NCBI GenBank assembly: GCA_964036045.1
Contig: OZ038388.1
Span: 5,928,058 to 5,992,057, forward strand
Direction of reading: 5' to 3'
DNA: 64,000 bases
Source of the DNA: Eutreptiella sp. 'Long Island Sound 2002'
Taxonomy: Eukaryota; Euglenozoa; Euglenophyceae; Eutreptiales; Eutreptiaceae
Each line of letters begins with the position of its first letter. Within the stretch, counting starts at the first letter, position 1. The notes under the pieces were generated by a model. That model was not told the DNA's origin, searched no databases, and saw only the letters and a list, made by a program, of their open reading frames with translations. A program made the position numbers and the translations under genes. Shown here one piece after another: positions 10,148-20,510 of the stretch.

Positions 10148-10650
10148 TCATGTGCTTGGCCATTCGGCCATTGTTGCCGTCTTAAAGCTCCCAAGAGCCC
10201 GTTTCCGGGTCCCATAGTGCCGGCGTAGCTTGGGTATCGCTTGGGGGCTTAGATGGGTTAGTGGGGGTATTTGGGTCGGGTTGAGGGTTTTCTTGGGGGT
10301 TAGTCGGGGGGTTAGCCGGCTTTGTTGGGGGGGGGGGGGGGGGGGGTTGGTGGTGGGCGTCTTGCCCTTGCGCACCTTTTGGAGGTGCGCCCCCGCGGCT
10401 TTGGCCGTGCCGAAGATGAGGTGGCGCTCCACCTCTTAGAGCTTGGGTTTGTTTGGGTATCTCACTCAAACAACCCCGCTCCCGCGGGTGTGGACACCGG
10501 TGATGGTGTCCACCTCTACCCCGACCCCGTATGGGACGTGGGCGGGGGTTCCCACGAGGGGATCGGGGGGTCCCTGCTCCCCTTCCTAATTCTTCGCCGC
10601 CCCCGCTTCTTTCCCACCCCCTTCCGCCTTCTCTCCCGCCCCAACACCGG
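10148..10650 (-). pseudogene. TIR transposon copy 1, C-terminal Pro-rich exon with Tudor-like remnant
   Basis: In one minus-strand frame a remnant of the SH3/Tudor-like segment seen in copy 2 is visible (HVPYGVGVEVDTITGVHTRG, then VRYPNKPKL and EVERHLIFGTAKAAGAH), broken by two in-frame stops. In another frame a Pro-rich stretch ends ALWDPETGSWEL, matching the copy 2 terminus KMWDPTTGSHEV. Long C/G runs (for example 10326-10346) separate the frames. Confidence 0.5.
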
Positions 10651-10947
10651 TCAACCACGATGTGGGGTTTTGCTATGCACCCCCCCATTATCGAAGTTCC
10701 GACCTGTTACCTGATATTGCTGACGGGCCGCCGCCTCGTTGTCCAAAGTCCGGCGCACGTCCCTCCGCAACCACGCCGCCGCCGCCTTGTCCCACACCCC
10801 CATATTGTAAATAGACCCCACTTGGGGTGATGTGGAGACCCCGATGAGGCGGCGAATAAACGGCCGGTCACCCCCAAGGACAAGCGCAGCAGGCACCCAA
10901 GTGGATGCCCAACAGAAACTTTTGCAGTCGTGAATGGTCTGCAACAC
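10651..10947 (-). pseudogene. TIR transposon copy 1, putative transposase exon 2
   Basis: The product includes VLQTIHDCKSFCWASTWVP, GGDRPFIRRLIGVST and VGSIYNMGVWDKAAAAW, closely matching copy 2. Homology fades after the QQYQ region, where CAG/GTAACAGG could be a donor site, so the true 3' end of the exon may be near 10720. Confidence 0.55.
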
Positions 10948-11108
10948 CTACAAAAGAGTGTGTGCATTGATATCCGGGCATCACTTTTTTGTTTAAATTT
11001 TAGCATCAAATTTCCTTCGGCTTAAATTTTAAACAATTTTTGCTTTTAAACGAGGAACTTTGAAACGAAGCGAGCCCGAATTCAATGCAACACCAAAGCG
11101 CCAAGTAC
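10948..11108 (-). other. GT-AG intron of TIR transposon copy 1
   Basis: This 161-bp AT-rich interval begins GTACTTGG and ends TTTTGTAG on the minus strand. Its position matches the first intron of copy 2, and the flanking codons join as ...NPQ/VLQTIHDC, parallel to NLK/GLQSIQDC. Confidence 0.65.
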
Positions 11109-11921
11109 CTGAGGGTTCTCGGCCCAAATAGTGGCCAAAGCGGCCATGTCTTTGTCCCCGCGCACGGCCATCCGGATGACCCACAAGTAGGCGGGTGTGT
11201 GGCCCCGTTTGCCGTGGTTGAGGAGCCCAATAGACAATTGGGTCCAACTCCCACCGGCACACGGGTAGGCATCCCCGCGCACAGTAAACGTGAGGGGCCG
11301 GTTCCAATCAATGACGTCCACTAGCGGTGGACGCGATTGAATGTAGGGGGCCCATGAGTGCACGGGCCAACTGCGGCCAGTAGCGGGTGGGTCGTCCACG
11401 TTCACTGGGGGCCGCAACTCTAGCGGCTCAGCCATATCCTTCCATGTGTCCAAGAAGGCTTGCGGCGTTGGGATGGGGCGGGGGAAAGTGTGGCCCGTAG
11501 CGGCCGTATAGTCAATCCCTCGCCGGGTCATGAACTCGGAGAGGTGGCGGAACCCCGTCTTTGTGACATTGAGGTCCATGAGGAGCTCAATAAAATCGGG
11601 CGCGGGAAAAAGGAAGGAGGCGTATTGTTTCACCGCCTCCACTTGCTTATTACGAACAAGGGAGGGGTAGCCAACGTCCGTGGCCTCGGACCATCGGGCC
11701 CGGGCCAAGGGAGACGAAGCCACCCACTCACCAAGGAGTTGGGAGACCAAAGGGTCCCGCAAACTCTTGGCTCCACTCAAACGCACAAGCATCATGCGAA
11801 GCGCGAGAATAGTGTCTCGAGGGAAAGGCATAACAAGTGCTACACAAGAGAAAAGGGGGTATGGAGTGGGGTTGGCGGTGGGCACAAAGAAGAGGACTAA
11901 GGGTTGGACACCCTTAGGCAA
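11109..11921 (-). pseudogene. TIR transposon copy 1, putative transposase exon 1
   Basis: The minus-strand ORF is collinear with copy 2: shared blocks LVRLSGAKSLRDPLVSQLLG, TFPRPIPTP and CAGGSWTQLSIGLLNHG. The GD in VRGDAYPCAGG and in GGDRPF (exon 2) are candidate acidic catalytic positions of a DDE-type transposase; this is inference. Homology between the two copies begins at CACTTGTTATGCC, just after TTGTGTAG, so a further 5' exon is possible and the start is uncertain. The exon ends CCTCAG followed by GTACTT on the minus strand. Confidence 0.6.
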
Positions 11922-12136
11922 TCGAACACCCCTACAAGCCGATTGGGCAACATTCTACCACATTAAACGGCCTCAAGACCCTAGCATACACATGCAATTA
12001 ACGGCACAAATACTTTAAAATCTGAAAAAAACTAGGTATTCTTGTTTTACACGTTCAAATTGATTATTTTAACATTTAACACCTTTCAAAAATTGAAATT
12101 GAAAATTTGGCATATTGGATTTAACGTAGGTCTCTA

Positions 12137-12565
12137 GGGTCCCTGGCGCTCCCTGCACAGGATGCGGCGCGTCCCCCTGCAAAGGAGTCCCTGCAGACCA
12201 GGGAAGGCAGAGAAACAGAACTGGCCATGCTTGCTCGCTTGCAACTTTACGATGCATGGGAAGAGGTACCGTACGACTCAGAGACACAGGAAGTACCCCC
12301 TGGGTACACGTACGGGTACAACCTACATAACAGGCCCCAACCAAACGGACCGCGCAGGTTGGATAAGGTACACATTTTGGCAAGGCTCAAGGATGCCATG
12401 GCTACGGCGTACACACCCTTCGTGGCACAGTCAGACCACAAAGCAGTGGTGGCCGACCTGGCCCCACCGGTCTTTGTACAGCGCGCCCCCGCTAGAAATG
12501 CCCCTTGGGCTTCGTCAGTCCTTAGTTCCTTTGAATACTATCACACAGAAATTGAGTGGCATTGA
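12137..12565 (+). pseudogene. LINE A AP-type endonuclease, C-terminal part
   Basis: After the transposon the endonuclease continues: REGRETELAMLARLQLYDAW, RRLDKVHILARL (the R-x-D/I-D-x-I/V segment) and AQSDHKAVVADL, the SDH motif with catalytic His that closes APE-type domains. LINE B carries the same order (RRIDRIHATSELL, NPDHKAVLAA). A stop follows at 12563-12565. Confidence 0.7.
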
Positions 12566-12746
12566 TGCATCTCCCAAATCCCCACTGGAGGATTGGGCAG
12601 AAGCGGAAAGAATCATACAACAGACAGCAACACAGCACCACAGGGAAACTACGGTAAGGCCACCCACTACCACTTTGGCAATCTTACTCTCCTCCGCGAG
12701 GGACCAAGTCTGCCAGTAGGGATGGCATTACTTCTGCTCCCGGGGA

Positions 12747-13712
12747 ATGGCACCGACTACACAAACACAGGCCTATGCGCAGTTGGTACAACGTTATGAA
12801 AGAGAACAGCAAGATAGGATGGGTTTGCATCAGTTAGGTGAACTTAAAGGGCTGCTCGCAGGTGCTGACATCAATGACGAGTCACACAAACAGTGCCGCA
12901 AGCAAGTCGAAAGACTTGCTCAACCTAAAGAAAGCCAAGCGGGTGGCCTGGATCAAAAACAAATATGGCTCTTCCGTTACCGACCCAGTAGGAGTAGCCA
13001 AAGCCCTTAGCGACTATTGGAGTGGCATCTCCAAGGAGGGGGCGGAACCCCGTCCCCCGTCTCAATGTGCCGAATACGTGCAATCCCTCCCGATCCCGAC
13101 ATCGCTGAAGAGACTAGCCCCCGCACTTTCCAACCTATTGTCCCTGGAACTGGTGCAGGAGGCGCCCAAGAGGCAAGTCTCACGAGCCTCTCCAGGCATT
13201 GATGGATTTGCCTTAAGCATACACCAAGAATTTCATGAATTTGTCTTTGTACGTATGCTAGAAATCCTGCAGCATGCACAGGAAGATGGGAATTTCCCGG
13301 AAGCATGGAACAAGGGCTTGATAGGGTGCATCCCAAAAACAGCAGGGGCTTGCACATTTGAGAAATTGCGTCCCATTGCACTCCAGCATATAAAAAAGAA
13401 GTGGTCCATGACTGCCCTTGTCATCAAGGTAGAAGACATCTTGCGCGAGATCACTCCCCCCCCTCCCAACAAGTGGGATGCATTAAACACAGACAAATGC
13501 AGCATCACGTTTGGGGAGTCAGAGGAGAATGGCACACAACGAAGTCCATGATGCTTCTTACCATTGACTACCGCAACGCGTTCTCCACGCTCTCGCATGA
13601 TTTTATCAGAGCAGGTCTCACATTCTTTTCTGTCCCGCCAACTTTTGTGAACCTAGTCATCTCTTCACTTCGATCACAATACCACTTCCTGGTGGCCAGT
13701 GCGGCCATTAGG
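12747..13712 (+). pseudogene. LINE A reverse transcriptase, N-terminal part
   Basis: A linker with LNLKKAKRVAWIKNKYGSS leads to RT fingers: SRASPGIDGFALSIHQEF, PEAWNKGLIGCIPKTAGACT and RPIALQHIKKKW. A frame change near 13500 leads to MLLTIDYRNAFSTLSHDF, the RT motif A with its catalytic Asp. The frame then reads QYHFLVASAAIR and is cut at 13712 by a MITE. Removing the MITE joins it to EVIFYQEAGIGQGDPFSP. Confidence 0.75.
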
Positions 13713-14119
13713 CGGCCCGAAAATTGCTTTGCGGGGGGGGGGATGGCATGGGCGCCTGGCGAAGGAGGGGGGGGCGGGGGTTCCCGAAATGGGCTTCCGT
13801 GCCGGGCTCTTTGTTTTGTGTAAGGACGGTTGTTGCCACCAAAGGCGCCGGAACACAAATTTTGGCCTGGAAAATTTTTTTGACTCAAAAAATTTCCCCC
13901 ACATATGTGTAGTCAAAATGATCAGCGTGACGTGGGGATCATTTTGAGCCATGTATGTTGGGGTCGGACCCCCCCCCCCCCCCCGGCACGGCAGGCTGGG
14001 CAGCCCACGCCCCCCTCCCGGCACGGCGACCAAGGAGGGGGAGGGGGGGGTTGGGCAAATGGGCTTCCGTGCCATCCCCCCCCCCCCCCCCCGCAAAGCA
14101 AATTTCTTCCCGCCTTAGG
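13713..14119. mobile_element. MITE with poly-G terminal inverted repeats (inserted in LINE A RT)
   Basis: TTAGG at 13708-13712 is duplicated at 14115-14119. The ends are inverted repeats built on AATTGCTTTGCG, then a G-run, then ATGGCA (left, about 13722-13747) and TGCCAT, then a C-run, then CGCAAAGCAAATT (right, about 14070-14103). There is no coding capacity. Removal of 13713-14119 restores the RT reading frame, which fixes the borders. Confidence 0.8.
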
Positions 14120-14845
14120 GAGGTAATTTTCTATCAGGAAGCAGGCATTGGTCAGGGTGACCCGTTTTCACCCTAGCTCTTCTCCTTTTGCGCAGCAATC
14201 ATCATTTACCCACTTCGGCAACTGCGTGTGAAAATGGGCATGTACCTCTATGTAGATGATATCCTCATCACGTTGGGTCCAAAGACCACCAAGCAGGAGC
14301 TAAAACACGTGTTTGATGAGCTCGAGCGTTTTTCAGCTTTCAGTGGCCTACGAAAAAACGTAGGCAAGTCAGCGTATGTCACAAAGGGTACCTTACAGCC
14401 GGAGGCTTTGCAGTTCATGCAAGAATCGGGCCTACAACACGAAACAAAGGTCCGCTACCTTGGAGTGCAAATGGGGCACATGTGCGTGAAAGAAGCCTTT
14501 GTAGGTCCCCTGCGAGAAGCATACTGCAGAGCGCGAATTGCAGCCACCATCGCGCTATCCATACCGGAGACAACCACACTCTTGAAAACGTGGATCCTCC
14601 CCACGTTATTGCTGACGGCCAAGGCTTACGTTGCCGATCGGTCTGTAGTCTCAGCCCTACACACTTTGTACAACATTCTCTTCCGTTTTGATAGTTGGGG
14701 AATCACAACCCATCAACTTTCCCAGCACAGGGACAAAGGAGGGTACTCGGTACCCTTGCCCCAAACGTGCTGCGCTGCCCAAGGGGGGACAGCTGCAGTG
14801 GCAGCACTGACCTGTCCCACAATTATGCCGATGTATGTAATGTAG
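14120..14845 (+). pseudogene. LINE A reverse transcriptase, C-terminal part
   Basis: RT motif B is read as EAGIGQGDPFSP and is followed by an in-frame TAG at about 14174. From 14228 the frame contains MGMYLYVDDILITLG, with the YVDD catalytic box, then FSAFSGLRKNVGKSAYV and VRYLGVQMG, the usual thumb-side motifs. LINE B has the equivalent MMYADDLIIFLD and VQYLGVRLG. The segment ends at TAG 14843. Confidence 0.8.
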
Positions 14846-15738
14846 GCTTTCGTTAAATTTTGCACTCATTACGGAATCACCACCAACCAGAAGGGTGCTT
14901 GCGCTGACAAATTGGGGCCCGTCCCCATGAAAGGAGCGGGTTACCTCTCACAGAGTTATACGGCGTATTCCTTGCACGCAAGGGCACCAAAATCAAGATG
15001 TCCCTTCCGTGCAAAGATCTGCCGCTGTGGCACTCCACAATCTTCTTTAACAAGCATCATAATACGTATTTTGCCCCCCAGCTCATCAGACAGGGAGTGC
15101 TGACGGTGGTGCATCTGTTTGACAGCAACTTCGACTTACAGCCACGCATGCACAAATTCATCTCACGCTGGTGGCTTCCCAGCAGGCATCAAGGCAGTAT
15201 CAGGCATTGCCTATAAATGATTGGTCTCCACCGGCTGTATGGCTAGGCTGTTGGGCAAAGTCCCCCTGTCTGGCTTACATCGCGCCTTCAAAGAAGATAC
15301 ACCACCGTGCAAAGTCCGAAGGTTGGACGGCCTTCTGGCCTGCCAACCTTCCCCCCGAGCTTAAAAGACGTTGCATATCAGTGCGTGTGGCACAAACTAA
15401 CAGTGCGGCACCGCCTAGAACCTTGGCTAAAAACCTCTCCCTGCCCCATGTGTGGAGCGCGGGAGACTGTGTTCCACGCCCTGCACAACTGTGCATTCTA
15501 TGCCCGCACGCACAGACTCATGGTGGAGTGCTTTGGGGAATGGAGAATGAATGGTAAAACAGGACGGTGGATGCACGTCCCACTGGCACACACATTCAAC
15601 ACCACACCAGGGCTCATCCTCTGAACAACAAACCCACATTTGAACATTATGTCCATCGGTGGCCCCAAGAGCTGAAAACGTTACTGAAAGCCACTGAAAG
15701 GTTACCGTGGGGACGTCCAAATTTACTTCAACTCGCTC
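14846..15738 (+). pseudogene. LINE A region between RT and RNase H, with Cys/His cluster
   Basis: Fragments in several frames include DLPLWHSTIFFNKHHNTYF, parallel to the LINE B segment PPWHSVYFRNEYNCSYYNM. They also include CVWHKLTVRHRLEPWLKTSP followed by CPMCGARETVFHALHNCAF, a Cys-x2-Cys...His...Cys pattern typical of the zinc-binding segment of LINE ORF2 proteins. LINE B has KCPICSQNESIKHDMVECSMF at the same place. Frameshifts break the segment. Confidence 0.65.
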
Positions 15739-16081
15739 ATGCACTTCATACAGGAGGGTACTATTAAGGCAGTGCACATCAATTGGCACACCTGTCGAGT
15801 GCATCACGCACCATTAACCCTGCACAACAATCCAAAACAGCAACAACGCTATGAACGCAAAGCGACAGTGGCACAACAGGTCATTGCCATCCAACAAGTT
15901 TACCTTGCTGAGGGATGGCACATTTTTCATTTTGATGGCTCAGCCAAATACTACCCCAAGGCCCGTTGGGTGGGCGGTTTTGGCAGTAGCCACCAGCGGC
16001 ACTGGGAGTTCTCCTCCCACTGGACACGCTTGAAAAGCAAACCAACAACAACACATGTCGCACAATTGCACATCACGGAAT
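15739..16081 (+). pseudogene. LINE A RNase H, N-terminal part
   Basis: The RNase H start is GWHIFHFDGSAKYYPKARWV, with the first catalytic Asp in FDGS, followed by THVAQLHITE. The reading is cut at GGAAT (16077-16081) by a 1.4-kb insertion. The same frame resumes at 17457 as ELKAAISAIVKVSQKT. Confidence 0.7.
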
Positions 16082-17460
16082 CATTTTTTCCTAGGAGTTT
16101 TTAGATCCAGTGCCTGGCATGTTGTTTCCGAAATCCTCAGGCCAATCGGGCGCATTGTTGGGAACATCGCGGCCGAGTGGTCCGGCCGATCTCCCTTCAG
16201 CCTGGGCTCCCCGAAGTGTGCCTGCCGAAACTGGTCGGGAAAACGCTCCCGATGTTTGGGAGCAACACTCCCGATGATTGCCTCCGTTTTGGGAAGCATT
16301 GCCTCTGAACATCGCTTCCGATGTTCGGAGGCACTGCTTCCGATGGTTGGTTGTCCTCATACAGAGCACTGCTTCTAGAAGGCTGTGGGTAATGGCATGG
16401 ACCAACCAGGACGTCTTCATCCCAAAAACCGTGCCCTAATCCCATGGGTTGTGACAGAAAGTTGTGAACCGACTCATGACACTGCGACCCAGATCGGTGC
16501 CCGCGAAATAGGTGAATTCGTACTTGGAGGATACCATCACCACAGAAAATGAAGATACTTTTTTCCGACCGGCATGCCCCGTCTTTAGAAAGCAATTGTG
16601 TCACCACTCATGCTCATGCACCAGGGTTTCTATCTCCTCCTTGGGTGCATATTGAAAACGTAGTGAAGCCCCTGTTGTCGTCGATGTTGATGCAACATCT
16701 AGCTCAGCACCCATAAGGCATTTGTTGAGTCAGGGGGACTTCTTCCCTACTGACGCTGAAGCGGCTTTGAAAAAGGAGACCAAGCCATAACAAATTCGTG
16801 TTGTTGCGTATGTCTGTGTTTGTGTATGCAAGGTGGGGAGGACTAACTCGGCTGGGCGGGAAGGCGGCCGTGGTGGAAGGGGGGCGGGGCGGAGGGGGGG
16901 AACCCGGCGCTCCGTGACTCGGGTCCAGCATTGGGACCCTGTTATTGGCCTCAGCTGGCCATGGTAGCCGGGGCAGCTTCTCCTTGAGGAGTGGGAAGCA
17001 TTGTATATTAGTGAACTTTATATATGGGTGATGGTGGTGGTGCTGGTGCTTGGAGGGGTGCTGAATTTGGCTTTTTTTTGTGACATTTAAGGTGTTTGGT
17101 GGGGGGGGGGGGGGTCATTGTATGATCGTCCCTAGGTATGGTGCACACCTCACACCGGGCGTGCGCACCCAAAATCGGCTCCAAAAACGCTTCCGGTGTC
17201 GGAAGCAAGGCTTCGGATGAATGGTTGCAAATTGCTGACCAAAGTTGGGTGCAGTGCCCCCACCGATCGGTCGGGGAAAACGCTTCCGATGTCGGTAGCA
17301 ACGCTCCCGATGGGCGGAGGATGATTGGCCCCGTTGCTGACAATGTTGCCAGCAAAATTGGAAGAATGACTGTCACCAAGGGTTGGCATGGTGCCAAGTA
17401 TATCGGTGTCAAAAAGAAAAAATTCGGTACTGTGCGTTTGAGCGGCACGTGGGGCGGAAT
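16082..17460. mobile_element. 1379-bp insertion in LINE A RNase H, type unknown
   Basis: GGAAT at 16077-16081 is repeated at 17456-17460. Deleting 16082-17460 joins ...LHITE to LKAAISAIV in frame. Near both ends are related direct repeats: TCGGGAAAACGCTCCCGATG and AACACTCCCGATG around 16236-16280, and TCGGGGAAAACGCTTCCGAT and AACGCTCCCGATG around 17270-17315. No clear terminal inverted repeat and no convincing ORF are seen. It could be a non-autonomous element with subterminal repeats. Confidence 0.55.
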
Positions 17461-18240
17461 TGAAAGCGGCAATCTCGGCAATTGTGAAAGTCTCTCAAAA
17501 GACAGTCATTTTCGGGGACTCTACCTATGTGCTGGATGGCGTGGCCGGCATCGCCTATACGTGGCGGCGACCGCAATGGTGCCTGCCCACAGGTCCCGTT
17601 CCCCACTCTGACCTGTCGGAAGCCCTTGACATGGCGCAGGACGTAATTCAGTGGGTGTGGTACCCATCGCACCAGGGCATACCAGGCAATGAAAGGGCGG
17701 ATGCCCTAGCCGAGAAGGGGAGGCAAGACCACCCTCTCCTAAGGTATGCTTCCCGAGAGAAACAGGAGATTTCTCACACACCCAGCCCGGCCGCCCCAGT
17801 CAAGGGGCGTTCGCAATATTTGTTTGACTGCGATTCTGATATGGAAACAGCCGTGGCCATGACACTTTTCAACACACCTTCCCACGCCAGCTCAGGCGAC
17901 CAGGAAACGGATGATTTTCCAACACCACACTGTGTGGTGAGTTCGCTGTTGGGTTCACCCCATCCCTATGAGACCCCCTCCTCCCCTGGCGGTTTGGAGG
18001 GTGTTGGGAATGGAACCGATGTCTGACACATGCCTTCCCTTTGAGGATAAAGAGGCCTTGTCGCCGACGTCCCAACCAATCTACTTGCGAGCATCAGCCC
18101 TACCAGATCCTGAGCCCCAAGATTCGGTAAAACGATGCCTCTTTGTCAACTCAGATGAGTGCAGCACTGATGCCAGTGATACCTGTAAAGCTAGGAAGCC
18201 GACAGCTAAGCTGAAGACTCGACGGTTTTCGCCATAATTC
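17456..18240 (+). pseudogene. LINE A RNase H, C-terminal part and following region
   Basis: The frame continues LKAAISAIVKVSQKTVIFGD with STYVLDG (catalytic Asp), then VWYPSHQGIPGNERADALAE, the classic closing motif of RNase H with His and Asp. After the domain comes a Ser/Pro/Asp-rich stretch to TGA at 18024. A second open segment (17968-18237) overlaps in another frame and has no recognisable motif. Retrotransposon RNase H removes template RNA after first-strand synthesis. Confidence 0.75.
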
Positions 18241-18985
18241 CCGGCTAGGCCCCCACCACACCTTGTGAGACGCAATGCGGTCCCATGCGGTCCCTCTTGT
18301 TCCACTGCACTTAGACAGTTGCAAACACATTGGCCTGTGTCCTGTCACGAGAGCACACCCCAGCGTCATGACGCGGGGAGGACGGCATGCAAAGCGTGGT
18401 AGCGGAGAGCAGCCCGACGGCAGAGACCGCCCACACCGCCTACGCCACAAGAAATACGCCAGCGATTCAAAGTACAAGCACTCAGATCAGTGAAGGAGAT
18501 GGAGGATGAGGCCATGGGGCTTCTCAACTGCACCCATGACGCCATCCGGTAGCGTCAAAACCAACAAGTGCGGATCAGGCTACAGATCCAGGGACCGTCC
18601 CACATGATGGTAGAAGTCGTAACAACACGTGGCCCACCAAAACCAATGTCGCATCAGGAGCTGTTTTCGTTGATGGTCGCCATGTACTAGATGCTTAAAC
18701 AGCGTGTTTGTGAAAATATGCGCTTAGTGGGACCTGGAAAAGAGAAGACCAGATGCACACCTTCAATTGGGAGGCCATGTTGATGGTACCCACTGTGGCA
18801 GGGCGCCGGCCAATGCGCACATCACCGGGCAGATCCGGGGATTATTATCACCTCTAGTTTGCGGGGATGCCTGAAGTGCTGAGACACTTTCAACAAACAT
18901 TATTCTATGCAAGTGACCCCATCTCGGGGGATGCGACACGTTTTCTTTATACGTTGTTAGTGACACTTTCTTCAGTGAGGCAGTA
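18241..18985 (+). pseudogene. LINE A C-terminal domain, decayed
   Basis: The last part matches the end of LINE B. FNWEAMLMVPTVAGRRP parallels FQWEAILHCPTVEGHRA, and FQQTLFYASDPISGDATRFL parallels FQKTLFRQADPVSGDALRFL. Several stops interrupt it. The shared domain ends near 18985. Its role is unknown. Confidence 0.65.
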
Positions 18986-19341
18986 CTAGTGGAAAGCAGC
19001 CACGTGTCTTGTCATGGGCGCAGCCCAGGGTGTCTTGTCGCCCAGGGCAGATATACCTGTTTTGTCAGGGAGATGAGAGCATAATGAGGGAATAAGCAGT
19101 TTAGGGCCTGCCTTCACGGACCCTATCTGTTGTTTTACCTTTTAAGCTTAGCAAGCGTACGGGGGGATCAATAGGCGGAGGCAGCACGACGGAACAGATC
19201 GTAGGCAGAGCAGGCCACCACAGAGCCAGCACTTATGCACATCTGACTGTACATACTGAACTCCAAGAACCTCCTGAACTCTGAAGTGGCTACGATCCCA
19301 CCTTTGAGGGGCCGAGGGGAGCGTTTGAAAACCTCGAATGA
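18986..19341 (+). other. LINE A 3' untranslated region
   Basis: This is sequence between the conserved C-terminal domain and the right target duplication. No ORF, poly-A or simple-repeat tail is evident; the last bases before the duplication are TTTGAAAACCTCGAATGA. Confidence 0.6.
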
Positions 19342-19351
19342 GCCCATCGGG
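19342..19351. repeat. Target-site duplication of LINE A, right copy
   Basis: GCCCATCGGG is identical to 4790-4799. The LINE C frame ...QVLPIG/AALAPAAPYANRP is continuous when one copy and the element are removed. Confidence 0.85.
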
Positions 19352-20346
19352 GCAGCGCTAGCGCCAGCGGCTCCCTATGCCAACCGCCCTTGTCGCACTA
19401 CTTTGCGGCGGCGCACCCGCCAGCCTCCCAGTATTCCCCCCACCCCGAACACGTTAGCCCGGTCCCCCTACGAGGGCCACGCCGTGGTCCACCGTGGTCT
19501 GCAGTGGGCGGCCGAAGCGTCCAGGCTGATAGCGCGCGCCTGCCTATCCACAGCCAAGGACGACCTTTGCTCCCGCATGGCCGCCGTCTCACCCGCCCTC
19601 GGCATCGTGTCGGCCCTCCGCGCCCTCCGCTCAAACGGGCGACCAAGTCGCGAACGTCCTCATAGCCAACACTGCGCGCTAGGGGGCGGAGGGCCCGGTG
19701 GTGGCGGCGGCGCTAGCCGACTGGGTCGCGTACCTAGAGGCTGGCGAATTTTCCACCCTGGCGGATGAGACTCGTCAGCGGTGCGCCGAGCGGCTATGGC
19801 CGTCTGTGGCGGCCCTTCCGGACACCACGCCCTTAGCCGCGGTAGCCACCGCCATCGCGTGCACGGCCGATGTCCCGCCCGACATCTGTGCGGCCATGCT
19901 GCAGACCATAGACCGGGGCACCTTCTGGACAGCCCTAGTCGGCGGGGTAGCGACCGCCGCCCGCCTGGAGGACCTCCAGGCGATCGAGACGGCAGTCAAG
20001 GCCTAGGGGGCCATGTCATCGCTGCCCGCCTGGGCCCGGGCGGCCACCTAGCACATGCCAGGTGCAGTGGCTCCCCCTCCCGCGGCCCCTCGCCCAGCCC
20101 GGGCGCCGGAGGCCTCAGCGCGGATATTGGGTGCGGCAACCATGCCAGCGGCACCCCAGCCGGCGAACCCTCCAACCGCCCAATACCCGCCCGGCCATAT
20201 CCCCGACCTAGCGTCGTTCCCTATGCTATGACCTCCGGCCCCATGGACCATACCGCCTATCCCGGCCCAGACCCCACAGCCGGCCCAGTGGGTGCACCCG
20301 CCCCAGTCCCCAGTCGCGACCGCCCCCTTGCAGGCGGCATACGCCC
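19352..20346 (+). pseudogene. LINE C ORF1, middle part
   Basis: The ORF resumes after LINE A with AALAPAAPYANRP. Helical alanine-rich segments follow (RLIARACLSTAKDDLCSRMA; WVAYLEAGEFSTLADETRQR; ADVPPDICAAMLQTIDRGTF), then a Pro/Ala-rich linker up to a C-run at about 20345. Stops and frame changes occur (for example TAG at 20004). GC content and composition match 3120-4799. A gag-like role is inferred only from position and composition. Confidence 0.5.
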
Positions 20347-20510
20347 CCCCCCCCCCCCCCAAAGTACAATCAGCAACCACCTGGTGTGGTACAGAACTGG
20401 TTTGCGCTGCAGTGCAGCAAGAAACACACTGAACAATGTGGTTATGACCATGCGCCTGTGACACGGGGGCGTATGCGAGCCCAGTTTCCGATGCCTCATG
20501 CCCCCTCCCC
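20347..20510 (+). repeat. REP dispersed repeat inside LINE C ORF1
   Basis: After a C-run comes AAAGTACAATCAGCAACCAC, the GTGGTACAGAACTGG block and the rest of the REP core, ending near GATGCCTCATG. It separates two LINE C coding segments. Confidence 0.8.

Larger units (their letters stand above)
9781..12137 (-). mobile_element. TIR DNA transposon, copy 1 (inserted in LINE A)
   Basis: The block is bounded by CTAG (9781-9784 and 12134-12137) set in a palindromic CCCTAG...CTAGGG context. The ends are imperfect inverted repeats: left AGAGACCCAAATTAAAACCA, right (reverse complement) AGAGACCTACGTTAAATCCA. The inside is AT-rich at both edges and carries a spliced-looking gene on the minus strand, homologous to the one in copy 2 (24423-27444). 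The target-site duplication is either CTAG or TA; the palindromic context prevents a decision. Confidence 0.75.
4800..19341 (+). mobile_element. LINE A: APE-type LINE with RNase H, nested inside LINE C
   Basis: The element is bounded by a 10-bp direct repeat (GCCCATCGGG at 4790-4799 and 19342-19351). Removing it joins two halves of a LINE C reading frame. It starts with an exact spliced-leader sequence. In order it carries ORF1-type segments, a 2A-like motif with coiled coil, an AP-endonuclease domain, a reverse transcriptase (YVDD), a Cys/His region, RNase H and a C-terminal domain shared with LINE B. Three later insertions split it, at 9781-12137, 13713-14119 and 16082-17460. Net of these, the element is about 10.4 kb. 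The 3' end shows no obvious poly-A tail. Stops and frameshifts throughout indicate an inactive copy. Confidence 0.85.
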
